Shown: positions 23,980 through 35,529, counted from the stretch's first letter. The stretch: DNA of 64,000 bases from Ariolimax columbianus (GCA_036924085.1 JAVGWX010000011.1:17176608-17240607), one strand, 5' to 3'. Numbers and translations: made by a program. The notes: generated by a model not told the origin, from the sequence alone.

Positions 23980-24425
23980 TAATCTGCATCCATTTTTAAA
24001 GAACGCTCTTTTTCTTTGATATGTAATACATATCCTTTATTTAAATACCCCAATATTTAAATTGCGTGAAATGTGCATCCACTGTACAACGATCGCATTC
24101 TTTCAGTGAGGTGTAAGTCACACTCATTTTTCAAGGATCCTATTGTTTCAATGAGGTGTAAGTCACATTCACTTTTCAAGGATCCCATTGTTTCAATGAG
24201 GTGTAAGTCACATTCATTTTTCAAAGATCCCATTTTTTCAATGAGGTGTAAGTCACATTCATTTTTCAAGGATCCCATTGTTTCAATCGGATGAAATCTC
24301 CATCCAATTTTCAAAGACTCCATCCTTTAAATGGCAAGTAATCTACATTCATTTTTGAAAGACCCCCATTGTTTCAATTGGGTGAAATCTACATTCATGT
24401 TTCAGTGACAAAGTTCTTTAAAATA
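23980..24425. repeat. 45-bp minisatellite, left block, about 9 copies
   Basis: The unit follows cattcatttttcaaggatcc then cattgtttcaatgaggtgta and agtca. The 45-bp period keeps frames open on both strands (73 and 88 codons), which explains the apparent proteins. Related in sequence and period to 24900-25510. Confidence 0.93.
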
Positions 24426-24439
24426 TTTCAAAGACCCCG

Positions 24440-24890
24440 TTATTTAATAATAATGTTCGCCTTGGCATCTGAGTCCCGCTGCGTCGGAAAACGGCGCTCT
24501 GCCAGACCTTGTCTGAAGCAGGGAATGGGTAGGGGGGGGGGGGGGGAGTTCAAATATGTTGCAGCCACGTGTTTCTGGGAAAGCTTCTCCTGCGCGTCCA
24601 GCCAGCTGCTTGATTACCCTTAGCAATTTGAACTGCCTTGAGACGGATCTTGTGAGCTGGAACTTCCTGATCCAGTCGGACAACATATCCGAACAGCGAC
24701 AGGCGGCGACGGTCCAGGACTTCCGATAAAGTTGGGAGATTAGTCTCTTAGTAGAGACATCGACATTACGTTCGAGATCGTATCAACGAACACCGAGAAT
24801 ACGCCCCTGATTGCGCATTTGAAAAGACTCCAGTCTTGAACAGTCTTTTTTCAGCAGAATCCAAGTTTTGGCTCCATACATTATCACTGA
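24440..24890 (-). pseudogene. LINE reverse transcriptase C-terminal fragment inside a minisatellite
   Basis: The minus strand gives 'VIMYGAKTWILLKKDCSRLESFQMRNQGRILGVR' split by a few changes (about 24890-24780). It is followed by 'RRRLSLFGYVVRLDQEVPAHK' (about 24700-24640) and 'WTRRRSFPRNTWLQ' near 24600-24560. These match the general C-terminal pattern YGAETW-LE-F-MR-RRILG and RRL-LFGHV-R of LINE RTs. It ends in a poly-C/G run at 24532-24546. The fragment interrupts the 45-bp array. Confidence 0.75.
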
Positions 24891-24899
24891 AATCACAAT

Positions 24900-25515
24900 T
24901 CTTTCAATGCATGTAATCTATATCCATGTTTCAATGTTCTTTAAAGTGCATATAATATACATTCATGTTTCAATTATAGCATTCTTTAAAGTGCATATAA
25001 ACTACATTTATCCATATTTCAAAGACCCCCATCAATTTTTCCAAGACCACATTCTTTCATTTAGGTGTAATCCACATCCATATTTCAAGAAACTAAATCA
25101 TTCAATGGAACGAAATCCACATCCATATTTCAAGAAACTCAATCATTCAATGGAACGAAATCCACATCCATATTTCAAGAAACTCAATCATTGAATGGAA
25201 CGAAATCCACATCCATATTTCAAGAAACTCAATCATTCAATGGAACGAAATCCACATCCATATTTCAAGAAACTCAATCATTCAATGGAACGAAATCCAC
25301 ATCCATATTTCAAGAAACTCAATCATTGAATGGAACGAAATCCACATCCATATTTCAAGAAACTCAATCATTCAATGGAACGAAATCCACATCCATATTT
25401 CAAGAAACTCAATCATTCAATGGAACGAAATCCACATCCATATTTCAAAGACCCCGTTCTTACAATTGTATGTTAGCTTCATCCACATTTCAAGAACAAC
25501 CATTTTTTAAATGAA
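24900..25515. repeat. 45-bp minisatellite, right block, about 13 copies
   Basis: The core 25080-25440 has near-identical units, catccatatttcaagaaact then caatcattcaatggaacgaa and atcca, with cattc/cattg variants. Outer units are more diverged. The period is divisible by three, so plus-strand frames of about 107 codons run through; these are not genes. Confidence 0.95.
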
Positions 25516-26139
25516 CTATTACCTGAATCCATACCATAATGTCTAAAACCATTCATTTTATATGTTATCTTCCTTCATATCGTATTGACCCTTTTACACC
25601 AATGAGTCCCTGCATGTATGCATATTTCAAGAGTTTCATTGCTCAGAAACCTCATCCCATCTTTACTTGGTGCTTAATACGACTGTTAGAACCTTCCCAG
25701 TGACGTATACTGTAAACAAGCCATAATCAACAAGTGTGCAAGCTCAACGTATAGCGAAAGGTAAGCATAAAGTGTCTTCAGCACTCACGCACACCTTCGT
25801 ATTTGGTTTGTCGAAAGTTCGAAAAACACACGAGTGGGCGGTTACCTAGTGCCAGTCTTAAAATAGTCTACACACCTGTACGTCTGTGGTGGAAAACGAT
25901 GCTTGTATTTTTTACGGTTTTTAGTTATTCCTAGTTATTGACATTTTCTTCTATCTCAGAGAAACGGTTTTTCCCGAACACAAGTTGCTGATTCAGATTG
26001 TACATAACAGTGAACAACACACGTTTAGACACTGGTTATATTAATGCAAAGTAAACAAGATACTGTTTGAAAGACGTTATGGGGTTACAGGGATATGAAC
26101 AAAACACTATTTTAAAAGAAGAATATGCATTTGAACCGA
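25516..26139. other. Intergenic sequence, no gene seen
   Basis: Nothing recognised. Confidence 0.5.
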
Positions 26140-26720
26140 AGCAGACACTCTTTCTTCTTTGCGTTCAGGATCTTTGGTCATACTATATCTGTAGGCCAGT
26201 CGACATGATGAATGATGTAGTCTTCACCAGGTCAGGTTGGAGCGGTTACTCCAAAGCTTTTGTCTCAGATCCGTACCCTATGGCCAGGTCTAGTATATCA
26301 TTTCCATATATAGTTGGTATTTCTATAGAAAGTGTTAAGGATTCTGGCCACCTGTTTCACATGCGTATTCACCGGTGTGTCAGATCTTTAGTCGGTATAG
26401 ATGTTCTAGTAGTCTGCAGTGACCAGTTCTCAGGCGAAATAAGGTAGTCTGCTGGTTTCTTTTGAGTTGGTGAAACAGTAAGCTAATGTTTATGTCTTCT
26501 TTCCATTGATGTCGATACTGCTTTCTGATGATGTTCTTCATCTTTCTGTAAAGTACTCAGGGAATAAATGGTGCTTTTTTGCTGCAATCGTTTGATAGTG
26601 CATTAGCTCTCTCGTTCCCTGTGATTCTTCAGTGGGAGGGTAGCCATTGGAGTGCTATTGTTGAGGATCAATGGAGGTTTCCTAGTTTTGCTCAGATTTC
26701 TGACAACAGCGGATCGTTGT
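26140..26720 (-). pseudogene. Decayed LINE 3' part (family C), minus strand
   Basis: Aligns by eye with 3530-3985 in inverted orientation. Shared blocks are 'caccaactcaaaagaaa', 'actgcagactactagaacat' and the 3' end 'gatcctgaacgcaaagaa'. Translation gives 'LFRLRTGHCRLLEHLYRLKI' followed by a Cys/His remnant. The 3' end (about 26147-26165) is GAA-rich. Stops break all frames; the plus frame at 26067-26447 is a shadow. Confidence 0.75.
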
Positions 26721-26984
26721 TTGTGTCTGTGAAACAACTATATCTAGACATTCCTAAAACATGGTTATGTTAAGCCAAATGCAGTGTTGGACCTATGTTC
26801 TATGTAATGAGACGTCTGGAACAAGACATTGCTGGAAAGCCGAAGTCGAAGTATAAGGAAATGAACAATACATTGTTCTGAAAGTCGTTGTTTGATTACA
26901 CATAATTGAAAGCATACATTTGAAAATAGCTGTAGAATTACACTGACGTGTGTCAAATGAGCTGATCGAATGCTGTTTTAGAAG

Positions 26985-27460
26985 TACACATCAGTGTGTA
27001 ACATGTGTTGTAGAAGTTTAGATAATGTAACTAGAGGTTTCTTGAAATTCGTTGTGGAAGTTTAGATAATGTAACTAGAGATTGCTAGAAATTCGTTGTG
27101 GAAGTTTAGATAATTTAACTAGAGATTGCTTGAAATTAATTGTGGAAGTTTAGATAATGTAACTAGAGATTGCTAGAAATTCGTTGTGGAAGTTTTAAAA
27201 ATGGACGTAGATGTTGCTTGAAAGGCGTTGTGGAAATCTAGATAATTGAAGAAATTACCTTTTGAAAGCCGTGGTAGAAATGTTCAGACTTTACAAAGAT
27301 TATGATTGAAAGCCGTTGTAGAAGTTTAGATAATCAACAATATACCTTTGAAAGCCGTTGCAGATATTTAAGTAATTGAATAAGGCACTTCGTGAAAGTC
27401 ACATAGAAGTATATGTAATATAATAGACATTGTTTGAAATCCGTTGTAGAGGTAATGAAA
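26985..27460. repeat. About 44-bp minisatellite, about 10 copies
   Basis: The unit follows 'gaagtttagataatgtaact' then 'agagattgctagaaattcgttgtg'. The first four copies are tight; copies after 27190 decay with indels. Confidence 0.9.
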
Positions 27461-27798
27461 ACTGATTATGGATATGCTGCTTATCGCTTTTGAAATTAAA
27501 ATACAGTAAACGACGAAGACAATTACAAACATACAATGTCATAGTGTAGATACATAAACACTTATTTCAACGAAAATATAACTGAATTATAAATCTACTT
27601 GTGACACTGCACAAAAGTTCAAAAAGCTCTTCGCTTGTCAATTATCTATCATCACACAAAAGGCATGTAGCGTGGTATAACATACATTCTGAACCTATAA
27701 CGTACGTTATCATAGAATTAACATAGTATGTCATAATGTACATATACCTATGACTAATATATATGTAATACACACAAATACACACACACATACATGAG

Positions 27799-27803
<5 letters not shown>
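27461..27803. other. AT-rich spacer
   Basis: No gene seen. Confidence 0.5.

Positions 27804-27868
<65 letters not shown>
27804..27868. repeat. (TA)n microsatellite
   Basis: More than 30 TA dinucleotides. Confidence 0.95.
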
Positions 27869-27869
<1 letters not shown>

Positions 27870-28295
27870 AATTGTATATTCCAAGTCACAATGCTCGTAA
27901 TGCACTGGCTTCACAGGACAGGAAAGCGGTCGGGGTTCAGTTCCTCGTTGGTGCAAGATGTTTATCTGATCGCAAACCAGGTCATGTGATGGGCACAGCC
28001 ACATACATGTGCAACCAGAAACATCTAAGAAGTAAAGGCGGCCGGCATGCTGCTGACCACATCACCCATTATGTTCCCTGGGTCACCAAATAATATGGGC
28101 CTACAACTATATGTCACTCACGCCGCATGGCATGAAACTCGATCTTTACTTATATATCAAAACACACTTAATTTAAAAATTCGTGCTTTACGGTGTTTTC
28201 CCCCACTTAAGGGAACTCAACGTGCTGAGGTTTCCATGCGACTTGCCCGAAGTGCGAATACGAGGCTTTGATATCACGCTACATAACAGAAAAGA
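27869..28295. other. Spacer, no gene seen
   Basis: 'gtcggggttcagttcctcg' near 27930 resembles a tRNA B-box, so a SINE head may lie at 27880-27950. This is not firm. Confidence 0.35.
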
Positions 28296-28566
28296 AGCAA
28301 TCTGCCGTCGCAGTGGTTAGCGCACGGGCTTCGCATCTGAGTGGTCCTAGGTTCATTCCCCAGTTGAGGCGGTAATGTTTTTTTCAGACCACAATGGCTC
28401 CCGGTCGACCCAGCCTTAAATGGGTACCGGTTCAGTCCGGGAAGTAAAAGCCGCGAGGGAGAGGAGATGGCTACCGCCCTCATATAGCCGAGCCTTTGAA
28501 ATGTGAGATCGCTAACACTTCACACCCCTACGGCAGTAATGCTATGGGATACTTTACTTTACTTTT
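28296..28566 (+). mobile_element. tRNA-derived SINE, near complete
   Basis: The head has an A-box-like 'cgcagtggttagcgcac' (28308-28324) and a B-box-like 'ggttcattccc' (28350-28360). The body has 'aatgggtaccgg' and 'gcgagggagaggagatggctaccgccctc' type core sequence (28418-28480), and the 3' end is (actt)n-rich 'actttactttacttttac' (28551-28568). The 3' end and core relate to the minus-strand SINE at 35914-36210. SINEs of this type are transcribed by Pol III and moved by LINE machinery. Confidence 0.85.
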
Positions 28567-28629
28567 ACAACATACATATACATATATTTTAAAAAGACAT
28601 CCAAAGCTGTAAAAACTAGACGTTAATTC

Positions 28630-28980
28630 ATGAGTGTATATGACTTCAAAACTCACAAAGGTCTCCTTATAACTCATATTAAAGACACCATAACTCACAT
28701 AAATGACTCCATAATTCACATAAAAACACTATCATATAAATAATTCTACCTAACCCAAATAAATGACGCCGTAACGCATAAATAATTCCCTATCCATCAC
28801 ATAAATGGCATCATAACTCACATAAATGAAGCTGTAACTAACATAAATAATTCTCTATAAATCATATAAAATACGCTATATCTTGCATAAATGATCGTAT
28901 AGAAAGTATGCCCCATAACTCACATACATGACACCTTAATTCACATATGATATAACGTAACTTACAAAAAAGAAAGCATA
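28630..28980. repeat. Decayed minisatellite, unit about 35-40 bp
   Basis: Recurring 'aactcacataaatgac(g/a)cc' and 'ataaataattc' blocks with irregular spacing. Confidence 0.7.
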
Positions 28981-29012
28981 CCTCATTGGAATACAACAAG
29001 AATAACTTACAA

Positions 29013-29460
29013 ATCCAGTGTTCTCGAGGTAAGGTGTTCGCCTTAGGTACTGGAGGTCGCGGGTTAAAATATCGGTGGAGACACCAGGACTTTTTCACGC
29101 GGATCATCGTGCAAATATTTCCCCTGATCACTGAGCAGTGAGATCAGACACCCGTGCTCAGTGGCGCGCACATTAAAAATACTTAGCAGTTTGAAATCGA
29201 AAAGAGTAGGTCTAACGGCCGCTGCTCGGAAAAAATTCAAGTTAAAAATCTACTCAAATTATTCTAGGAGTTCTCGCCCCACAGAGAATATGTCGCAAAG
29301 AAAGGGAAATGTGTGGCCATAATAAAACGTCTTGGTTATGTAAGCTGAGCAGCTTAGGTGGCACCTGACAGGCTGCGGGTCTACCTTGCTCTAATCTACG
29401 CGTCCACCTCTCCCAGTCCCAAAAATAGGCGACCGTATATTGCAGGGGCTAACAGAAGTT
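29013..29460 (+). mobile_element. Probable tRNA-derived SINE, second family
   Basis: A tRNA-like head: A-box-like 'cgaggtaaggtgttcgcct' (29025-29043) and B-box-like 'ggtcgcgggttaaaat' (29054-29069). A unique body of about 380 bp follows, with no coding signal. The 3' limit is uncertain. Confidence 0.5.
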
Positions 29461-29842
29461 AGGATTGACCTGGCAAGTTACTAGTTTTTTCACCTACCAA
29501 AACAATATGAAACAATGGAGGTCGCACCTCCTCACGGCGTTTAACGACATAAGTGGACTGAAGATAGATAACATAATGATGCTTTTCAGAACTATTACAC
29601 TCTTACAGGACGACGATGAATATATTGGCTTTTCTTGGGCTAGCCATGTTGCGCATGCCGGTCCAATCACATGTTTCGTTTGGTTTGATCTCCATCGTGC
29701 TTTGAAATCACAAGATCTATTGTTGAACATATTCAGTGTTAATTTATCAGTTTGACTTCTAAAAATATGGCCGTACCATGTAACAATAACAAGAGACTGA
29801 AACTCATATTTATCTTGCATACTAGGTTCAGTCCCCAATTTT
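29461..29842 (-). other. 3' flank / probable 3' UTR of the TRIM gene
   Basis: Lies directly downstream of the TRIM stop codon on the minus strand. I do not see a canonical AATAAA near the stop, so the transcript end is not placed. No separate gene is supported. Confidence 0.4.
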
Positions 29843-32200
29843 CTATTTGCTGTTTCCAACTTCCGCTTCACCGCCATCTTTTCTAGCAGGCAGAGGCGAC
29901 GGGTTTTTGGCCTTCGTTTTTACAACTTTAACTTTGCTTTTCTCTTTTGTTTTTTCTTCTTTCTTTTTCTTTTCCTTCTCCGATTGAACTTCCTTCTTTG
30001 TTTTATCCTTCTGTTTCTCTGACGTTTTCTCTTTTTCTTTTCGTTTGTCTTTTGCGGTAACTGATTCTTCTTTTGTTCGTTCCGGAATTTGATCTTCTGG
30101 TTTCGTTATTTTCCCCTGTATTTCTTCTACGTTGTCTTGTTGTATAGAAACTATACGCTGCTGAAGGTATACAAATGGTCGAGGTTTGCGGGTCACACTA
30201 GGTGAGCTGTGCTCTGACAGGGGAGGGTAGTGATGAGGAGGAGGTAGATGAAGAGGGGTAAGGGCGTAGGATTCTGATGCTGCAGCCGGTAGAGGGGGTA
30301 CAGCTGAAGCAAGTGCAGCCACTGCTACGGCTGTTGGGGGCCCCGATTTGAGGAGAGGAACAGGCTCCTTCTTGACATCAGGTACTTTCTTTTTTCTTGA
30401 CAAAAGCCTCTGCATGAAGCCCATGCCACTTTTCTTAGGAGGTGTAGAAATCGTTTTGTCTTCTTGTGTAAGTCTGTCCTCCATGGTGTCACTGGATTCA
30501 GCACTCTGGCTCATTTCAGAAAAGGATTTTCTAAACACGCTATCACTAAGAGAGCTTGAGGTGACTGACAAAGATGTGGTTGTTGACGGCGATCGTGGTG
30601 GGGCTGTGGCGGAATCTACTGACACGATGTTACAGATTGAAACCGGTGCTGCAAATGAGTCTACAAATGTTGGACTTGAAGTTGTAATTGGCACGGCGGA
30701 ATCTGTAGATAATCTGCTGGATACTGCAGAAAGAGCTCCATAATTTGTGTTAGAGGACGTAGTAATTGATGCCCCGGATTCTGCCGAAATAAAAGATGTT
30801 GTGGATGAATCGGAACAAGACGACGGCGTTCTAGTCTCAGTAATGCTTGGTAAAGGACGTCGTAAAGAAGGGATAGCTGGAGTCATTTCTTGACATATAG
30901 CTTCCTCTAACTGGTGGTCTAGCTGTTGGGGTTGTCTGATCTGGTAGTCCGGCGGGCTGAGTTTCTTGGATATAGGGATCTTGCTGGGGGAAAGTCGTGG
31001 GGAAGAATTAGGACCTAAAACAGGCGCTCCTTGTCCGGATATTTTCAACAATGTCTGTGTTGGAACAGTAGCTATTCGCCCAGGAGCTGAATTATATCTC
31101 AGTAAAGGAAGACGGCTTGGGGATAAAGGTTGGCTTCCCATTCTGACAGTTCCTGGTCGTTCTGACGAAAACCCTCTCGGCAAGCTTTTACTACCGTATG
31201 TTGTGTCTTCGAGTTTCAAAGTTTCTGTGGATTGACAAGTTGAGCTATTATTAACGCTCGAAAGACTTGTATCTACTGCTCCACACTTTCTTCCTTTCAA
31301 TGTAGTTATGGGTTGAGGTTTTCTTATTGGTGAACGGTCTTTAGACTTGAGAAATGATTGCGTCTGCTCTAGAAGAGTTTTTAGTTGTCTCTGTCGTTCT
31401 TCTTCGGGTTTTTCCATAGAAGATAGCCCATTAGTCGGCAACGTATTATTCATTTTATCTGGATAATCAATTCCAGCTCTCGAAGGAGTGAAATTGATTC
31501 CAAAGAAAGCGTCATTGTCTGCACATTTGCGTGCAGGAGGGCTATTTAGTTTCTCGGAGACACTCCTTAACTTCGAAATACATTTGGTGATTTGTCCATC
31601 CACAACTGCCGCCTCAGTTTCAACGCTAACGTTCTTCTTTTCTGGTCTGGTCGTCATGGTGACTTTGTCTTCATATTTAATTTTCCTGATGCTAGACCCT
31701 GTAATGATTCGTGCCTGGTTGAGAGTGCTAGTAGACTTGTCCATCTTGGTTACGAAGAATGTCATTGTGCCTTTGCTGAAAAGATGACTGATGGGTGTGC
31801 ACGTTTCTTTCTCAAAAGTCGGTTTTGGTGTTGTATTAACACCGATGCTAACGAAATGTTTTGAGCTTGAAATATCAGTTAGGTTGTCTAGTCGAAGCCC
31901 CTGGCTGTCAACCAAACACTTTATTATTTCCCCTACACCCCTACTTCCTGTGCTCTCCGTCATGGACGAAATGCCCGTGCTCTCTGCTCCATCGTCTACA
32001 GCAACAAAGGTCTGTGTGCCTGTCTCCACAGACTGCAGAAGGTCAGTACTTGTCTCGTCATCAACCATGATCAGGTCATAATCTGAATCCGTGTCGGAGA
32101 TGAGCTCGAAGGTGGCCTCAGGAAGGACAATTAACTCGTCCACGTCAATCTCACTCAGCAACCCAATGTACGGCAGTGATTCAGTGGACGTAGCCGCATC
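29843..32200 (-). CDS. TRIM-class protein, exon 6: Ser/Thr-rich tail and basic C-terminus
   Basis: 2358 nt including the TAG at 29845-29843; residues 1177-1961. Acceptor 'cttgtcgacag|GATGCG', phase 0. It begins with an acidic segment, then 'GTQTFVAVDD', KETCTP, KGTMTF and KSTST motifs that continue the exon 4 pattern. A Ser/Pro/Thr-rich region follows (Pro-rich around residues 1850-1880). The last about 90 residues are Lys/Glu-rich and end 'GGEAEVGNSK'. No folded domain is recognised. The nominal Met further upstream (32266) lies in the intron, so the exon start is set by the splice acceptor. Confidence 0.88.
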   Translation of the reverse strand, partial: DAATSTESLPYIGLLSEIDVDELIVLPEATFELISDTDSDYDLIMVDDETSTDLLQSVETGTQTFVAVDDGAESTGISSMTESTGSRGVGEIIKCLVDSQGLRLDNLTDISSSKHFVSIGVNTTPKPTFEKETCTPISHLFSKGTMTFFVTKMDKSTSTLNQARIITGSSIRKIKYEDKVTMTTRPEKKNVSVETEAAVVDGQITKCISKLRSVSEKLNSPPARKCADNDAFFGINFTPSRAGIDYPDKMNNTLPTNGLSSMEKPEEERQRQLKTLLEQTQSFLKSKDRSPIRKPQPITTLKGRKCGAVDTSLSSVNNSSTCQSTETLKLEDTTYGSKSLPRGFSSERPGTVRMGSQPLSPSRLPLLRYNSAPGRIATVPTQTLLKISGQGAPVLGPNSSPRLSPSKIPISKKLSPPDYQIRQPQQLDHQLEEAICQEMTPAIPSLRRPLPSITETRTPSSCSDSSTTSFISAESGASITTSSNTNYGALSAVSSRLSTDSAVPITTSSPTFVDSFAAPVSICNIVSVDSATAPPRSPSTTTSLSVTSSSLSDSVFRKSFSEMSQSAESSDTMEDRLTQEDKTISTPPKKSGMGFMQRLLSRKKKVPDVKKEPVPLLKSGPPTAVAVAALASAVPPLPAAASESYALTPLHLPPPHHYPPLSEHSSPSVTRKPRPFVYLQQRIVSIQQDNVEEIQGKITKPEDQIPERTKEESVTAKDKRKEKEKTSEKQKDKTKKEVQSEKEKKKKEEKTKEKSKVKVVKTKAKNPSPLPARKDGGEAEVGNSK

Positions 32201-33178
32201 CTGTCGACAAGAAACACACACACTATAAATACATAGTTTATATATAAAAGTAAGAATTTTCCCCAAAATACTCTAATCACACTTCCATTCACACCTCCAA
32301 ATCAATAAATCAATCAATAAACCCATAACAGTTAGGACAGTATAGGTGTCATGGTGGAAATATCAACACAGAAATTATTTCATAGTTCTTTATCCTCAGC
32401 CCTGCGCAGGAGTGGGGACAAATATTGTCTTGACCATTCGTTAATGTTATCATCCCAGGACTTTCATGGTCCTCCTCGCTACCTTACGCCTTCTACTGCT
32501 CACATCAATATTATTTGTGAAATGGAGTCATATCCCGGTTCTCGCCTAAAACATCTGTGTTGTCGACGTTTTACTGCGGACAAAAGTGCTTCCTTTTGAC
32601 CTGACGGGGAATCTATTTTTATCTCTCACATAATAATTTTTTTATGTTCTTCATTAGAGATGAGAACAATTATTATGTAGTATTTATATTCAAAAACGTG
32701 AATCCTTCTTTCCATATCCGTAGTTAGTGTCTAGTTCTCAGTTATGTAGAGGAGAACAGACATCACTAATAACCTATATAACTTGGCTTTGACTGCAGTG
32801 CTTATTTTGCATTTCCTTATCACATTCAGTCTGTACATGGCACTGCAGCCAGCCATCACAAGTCTTGTCTTTCGTTTCTTTGTTAGATCTTGCCTCACTA
32901 CATCTGCAGGATCCTACAAAAATATAAGAAGGAACTTCTTCCAGTTGTTGTTCATTTACCATGATATTAATAGAAACCTGGTTGTAATGCCCATTTACCA
33001 GTTTCTTTTGTTTTTGTCTGTGCTATTTTCTATTCCAAATGTTTTGATCAATGTTTCCAATTTTATGGCAAGTTCTGGGGTTCTAAATCGATGTTTGCAG
33101 CAATAAATAGGTTTCGTGGACAAAAACATGCTTCCTATACGGATGTTTGAAATCAAATGAAGAATAAAATTCACTTAC
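32201..33178 (-). other. TRIM gene intron 5
   Basis: 978 bp with GT at 33178-33177 and AG at 32202-32201. I see no repeat, domain or RNA in it; both strands have only short frames. Confidence 0.7.
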
Positions 33179-33283
33179 TTGACTTTCAGTGTCCGGCAAC
33201 CTCACACAGTCTCCGCACCAAAAAGCAGCAACCGGCAGTGCTCTTTCACTTGCCCCCAACAGGTCCGCCACTGTGCATGATTC
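33179..33283 (-). CDS. TRIM-class protein, exon 5: short phase-0 exon
   Basis: 105 nt, residues 1142-1176, phase 0 at both ends, so it could be skipped without shifting the frame. It contains 'FWCGDCVRLPD' with a CxxC pair. The donor CAA|GTAAGT is strong. The acceptor 'cagtatgtag|GAATCA' has a weak pyrimidine tract and is the least certain junction of the model. It was chosen because it is the AG that keeps phase 0 with both neighbours. Confidence 0.65.
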
Positions 33284-33708
33284 CTACATACTGAGACTCA
33301 TAATCAGGTGTTCCGGGTCGTGGACGGCACTACATTTCCAATATTCATCGTAATCGCATATAACCACATGTTCAGGTTAGACCCACATCTGAACACACCT
33401 GTACTTAACCTGTTCAGAGATCTAAATGTAGTATATGGCAAATCATGTCCTGGGTGCAGGTTTTTCTTTTATCTTCATCCAACCTTCACAGTTCTTTTGA
33501 CGCCACTTTTCTATGTGGTTTCTCTCGGGTCTCTGTTCTGATGGCTGAACAGTTCGCAGAAAACGTGTCCTTGATTTCAGTCGTATGTATTATTTCTGGT
33601 GTATGTCTAAAAAAGAGTATGTCACAGGTCACAGGACATCGTTTGTCTTTCAATTTCAGATGTGACATTTTTTCTTAAATCCAGATGTGCGATGCCAGCG
33701 ATTGCAAT

Positions 33709-33978
33709 GCATATGCCGTTGGGGTCGGTTTAAGGCACGCTGTTACAATTCGGCATGTATCATTTATTGCCACATCGAACTGTTTCGTATGTGTAAATGC
33801 ATTTGCCGTTGGGGTCGGTTTAAGGCACGCTGTTACAATTCGGCATGTATCATTTATTGCCACATCGAACTGTTTCGTATGTGTAAATGCATTTGCCGTT
33901 GGGGTCGGTTTAAGGCACGCTGTTACAATTCGGCATGTATCATTTATTGCCACATCGAACTGTTTCGTATGTGTAAAT
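33709..33978. repeat. Three near-identical 90-bp tandem copies
   Basis: Copies start at 33709, 33799 and 33889, in TRIM intron 4. Differences are one or two bases (gcatatg versus gcatttg at the first start). A period of 90 keeps several frames open on both strands over the array. Very recent expansion. Confidence 0.97.
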
Positions 33979-34544
33979 GCATTTCAATTTGGTTCCGGAC
34001 GATTATAAATTAGCGCGACATTGCAGCTGCAGGTTAGTGAAGCTGACTAGAGAGACAATTTCTTGAGTAACGTAACATTCCACACGTTCTTCTTTTGTGA
34101 ACTTTTTACGTCACGTAGCTAATTGCTTACGTGTATGCAGATCGTGTTTTGTACGTCTCGCGATGTACAAACGTCACGAGCAGTGAATCAACGTCAGGTT
34201 GGTCTCCAAGTTCGTGAAGACGTTCACTAAGAAACGCTTAAACACGTTTATGTGGATCATTGGATGGGCTGTATAATGTGTACGAATAGCTTACGCATTT
34301 TAAAGATTATATGTGGTCTCCCTGTCGACTATCTTTCGGACGACAAACGACCTCTTCTGACGACGCTCACATTGCCTAGGTTTATGAGATGGCCCAACTC
34401 ATTCACGGTTTTGCAGTTCAGGAAAAGTATTTGAATCCAACATATCCATTGGATAGTACTACGACCTTCTTTTTATTTAATTTATATTGTAGAAACGGCC
34501 TTTGGGAATGAAAAGTTGCAGACTTAATTGCACCAATCCAAAGT
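33979..34544. other. TRIM intron 4 sequence, nothing recognised
   Basis: No coding, RNA or repeat signal seen. Confidence 0.5.
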
Positions 34545-34745
34545 TTGTGTGAGGGGGAAAGACCAGTTCCCTTTCTTGCTGCCTTTCCTTCCATACTGTG
34601 TGTTTGGTGCCCAATTACAAATGAAATCCCCCCCTCCCTCCAATACAGTTGGGTTGACGGAAGCGTGCCGGTAGCTGGAGTTAAACCTCGTATCTTTGCA
34701 TTGATAAGTCAGTCCTCTACAACGTTACTAATGAGTGGACCTAGT
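34545..34745 (-). mobile_element. tRNA-derived SINE, minus strand
   Basis: On the minus strand the A-box-like 'TAGTAACGTTGTAGAGGAC' and B-box-like 'GAGGTTTAACTCC' lie at about 34735-34680. The body ends with 'GGCAGCAAGAAAGGGAACTGGTC' type sequence near 34550-34575. It shares this core with 59345-59520 and 2308-2512. Confidence 0.7.
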
Positions 34746-35053
34746 GCAAAGGCATTATAAATTTCAAATGTATTGCTTAGCCGCATTGTCCGGTCTACTG
34801 CTACCGACGCAAAATCACACAAAACTAGCGTATTGTCATTCCTGTATTTCACTAATGAGGATGCCAAAGTCATGGACAAAGTAGTGAGCAGCGATAAAAC
34901 ATGGATCTACAAACACGACACCAAGACGAAGATGGAGTCATAGTAATGAGTTAGGAAGTACTTGCGAAGACCGAAACAAGCATGTCAGGTCATATCGGAA
35001 CATGAATAGTCACATATGCGTTGTTTTGTGTTAGAACATTGTTCTGTCTCTGT
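34746..35053. other. TRIM intron 4 sequence, nothing recognised
   Basis: No signal seen. Confidence 0.4.
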
Positions 35054-35352
35054 TTCTAAGAATCGATGTCACTGCACTCTGGGCATACCCATAGGTGCTC
35101 AGTCGCTCTGATCAAATGGCGTAAGGTATGGATGCTAATGGTCCCTGCAGCTCGCTGCTTGTACACTCTCCTGCTCAGTCCTCTCATGCGCCATTCTCGA
35201 CTCGAACCTCGTTTAATGTCGAAACTTTGCAGTCTGTGTATTTCTGCTTCATCTATGGTGGTTTCCACATCAAACAAGTGGTCATTAATTGATTTCAAAA
35301 TGTCACTTCTATCTATCACTAATGTGCCCATGATGGGAGTTTGTGAAGCCAT
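35054..35352 (-). pseudogene. LINE family B C-terminal fragment
   Basis: 98-codon open frame matching in translation the end of the LINE at 59815-61990. Shared blocks: 'APIMGTLVIDRSDILKSINDHL'-like start, 'RLQSFDIKRGSS', 'RRVYKQRAAGTISI', and the end 'EHLWVCPECSDIDS', where the full copy has the same Cys motif. 5' truncated; no RNase H core. Lies in TRIM intron 4 on the same strand. Confidence 0.85.
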
Positions 35353-35529
35353 GAATATGAATTGTTACATTAATGGAAGGGGTGGAGGAGGCCGTACCAT
35401 CTAAACTCTGGTAATGTTACGTAGCATGTTCTCTACAGAACGACGCTTCTTACACCGCCAGCTTATTCGGCTGTTATAAGTTTCTTGGCAGGTGTGTGCG
35501 TGGAGGAACGAACCCACCTATAAAAAGAA

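Noticed and set aside
24057..25514. Open frames of 73-108 codons with 15-residue repeats
   Set aside because: The 45-bp unit keeps frames open mechanically; no coding support.
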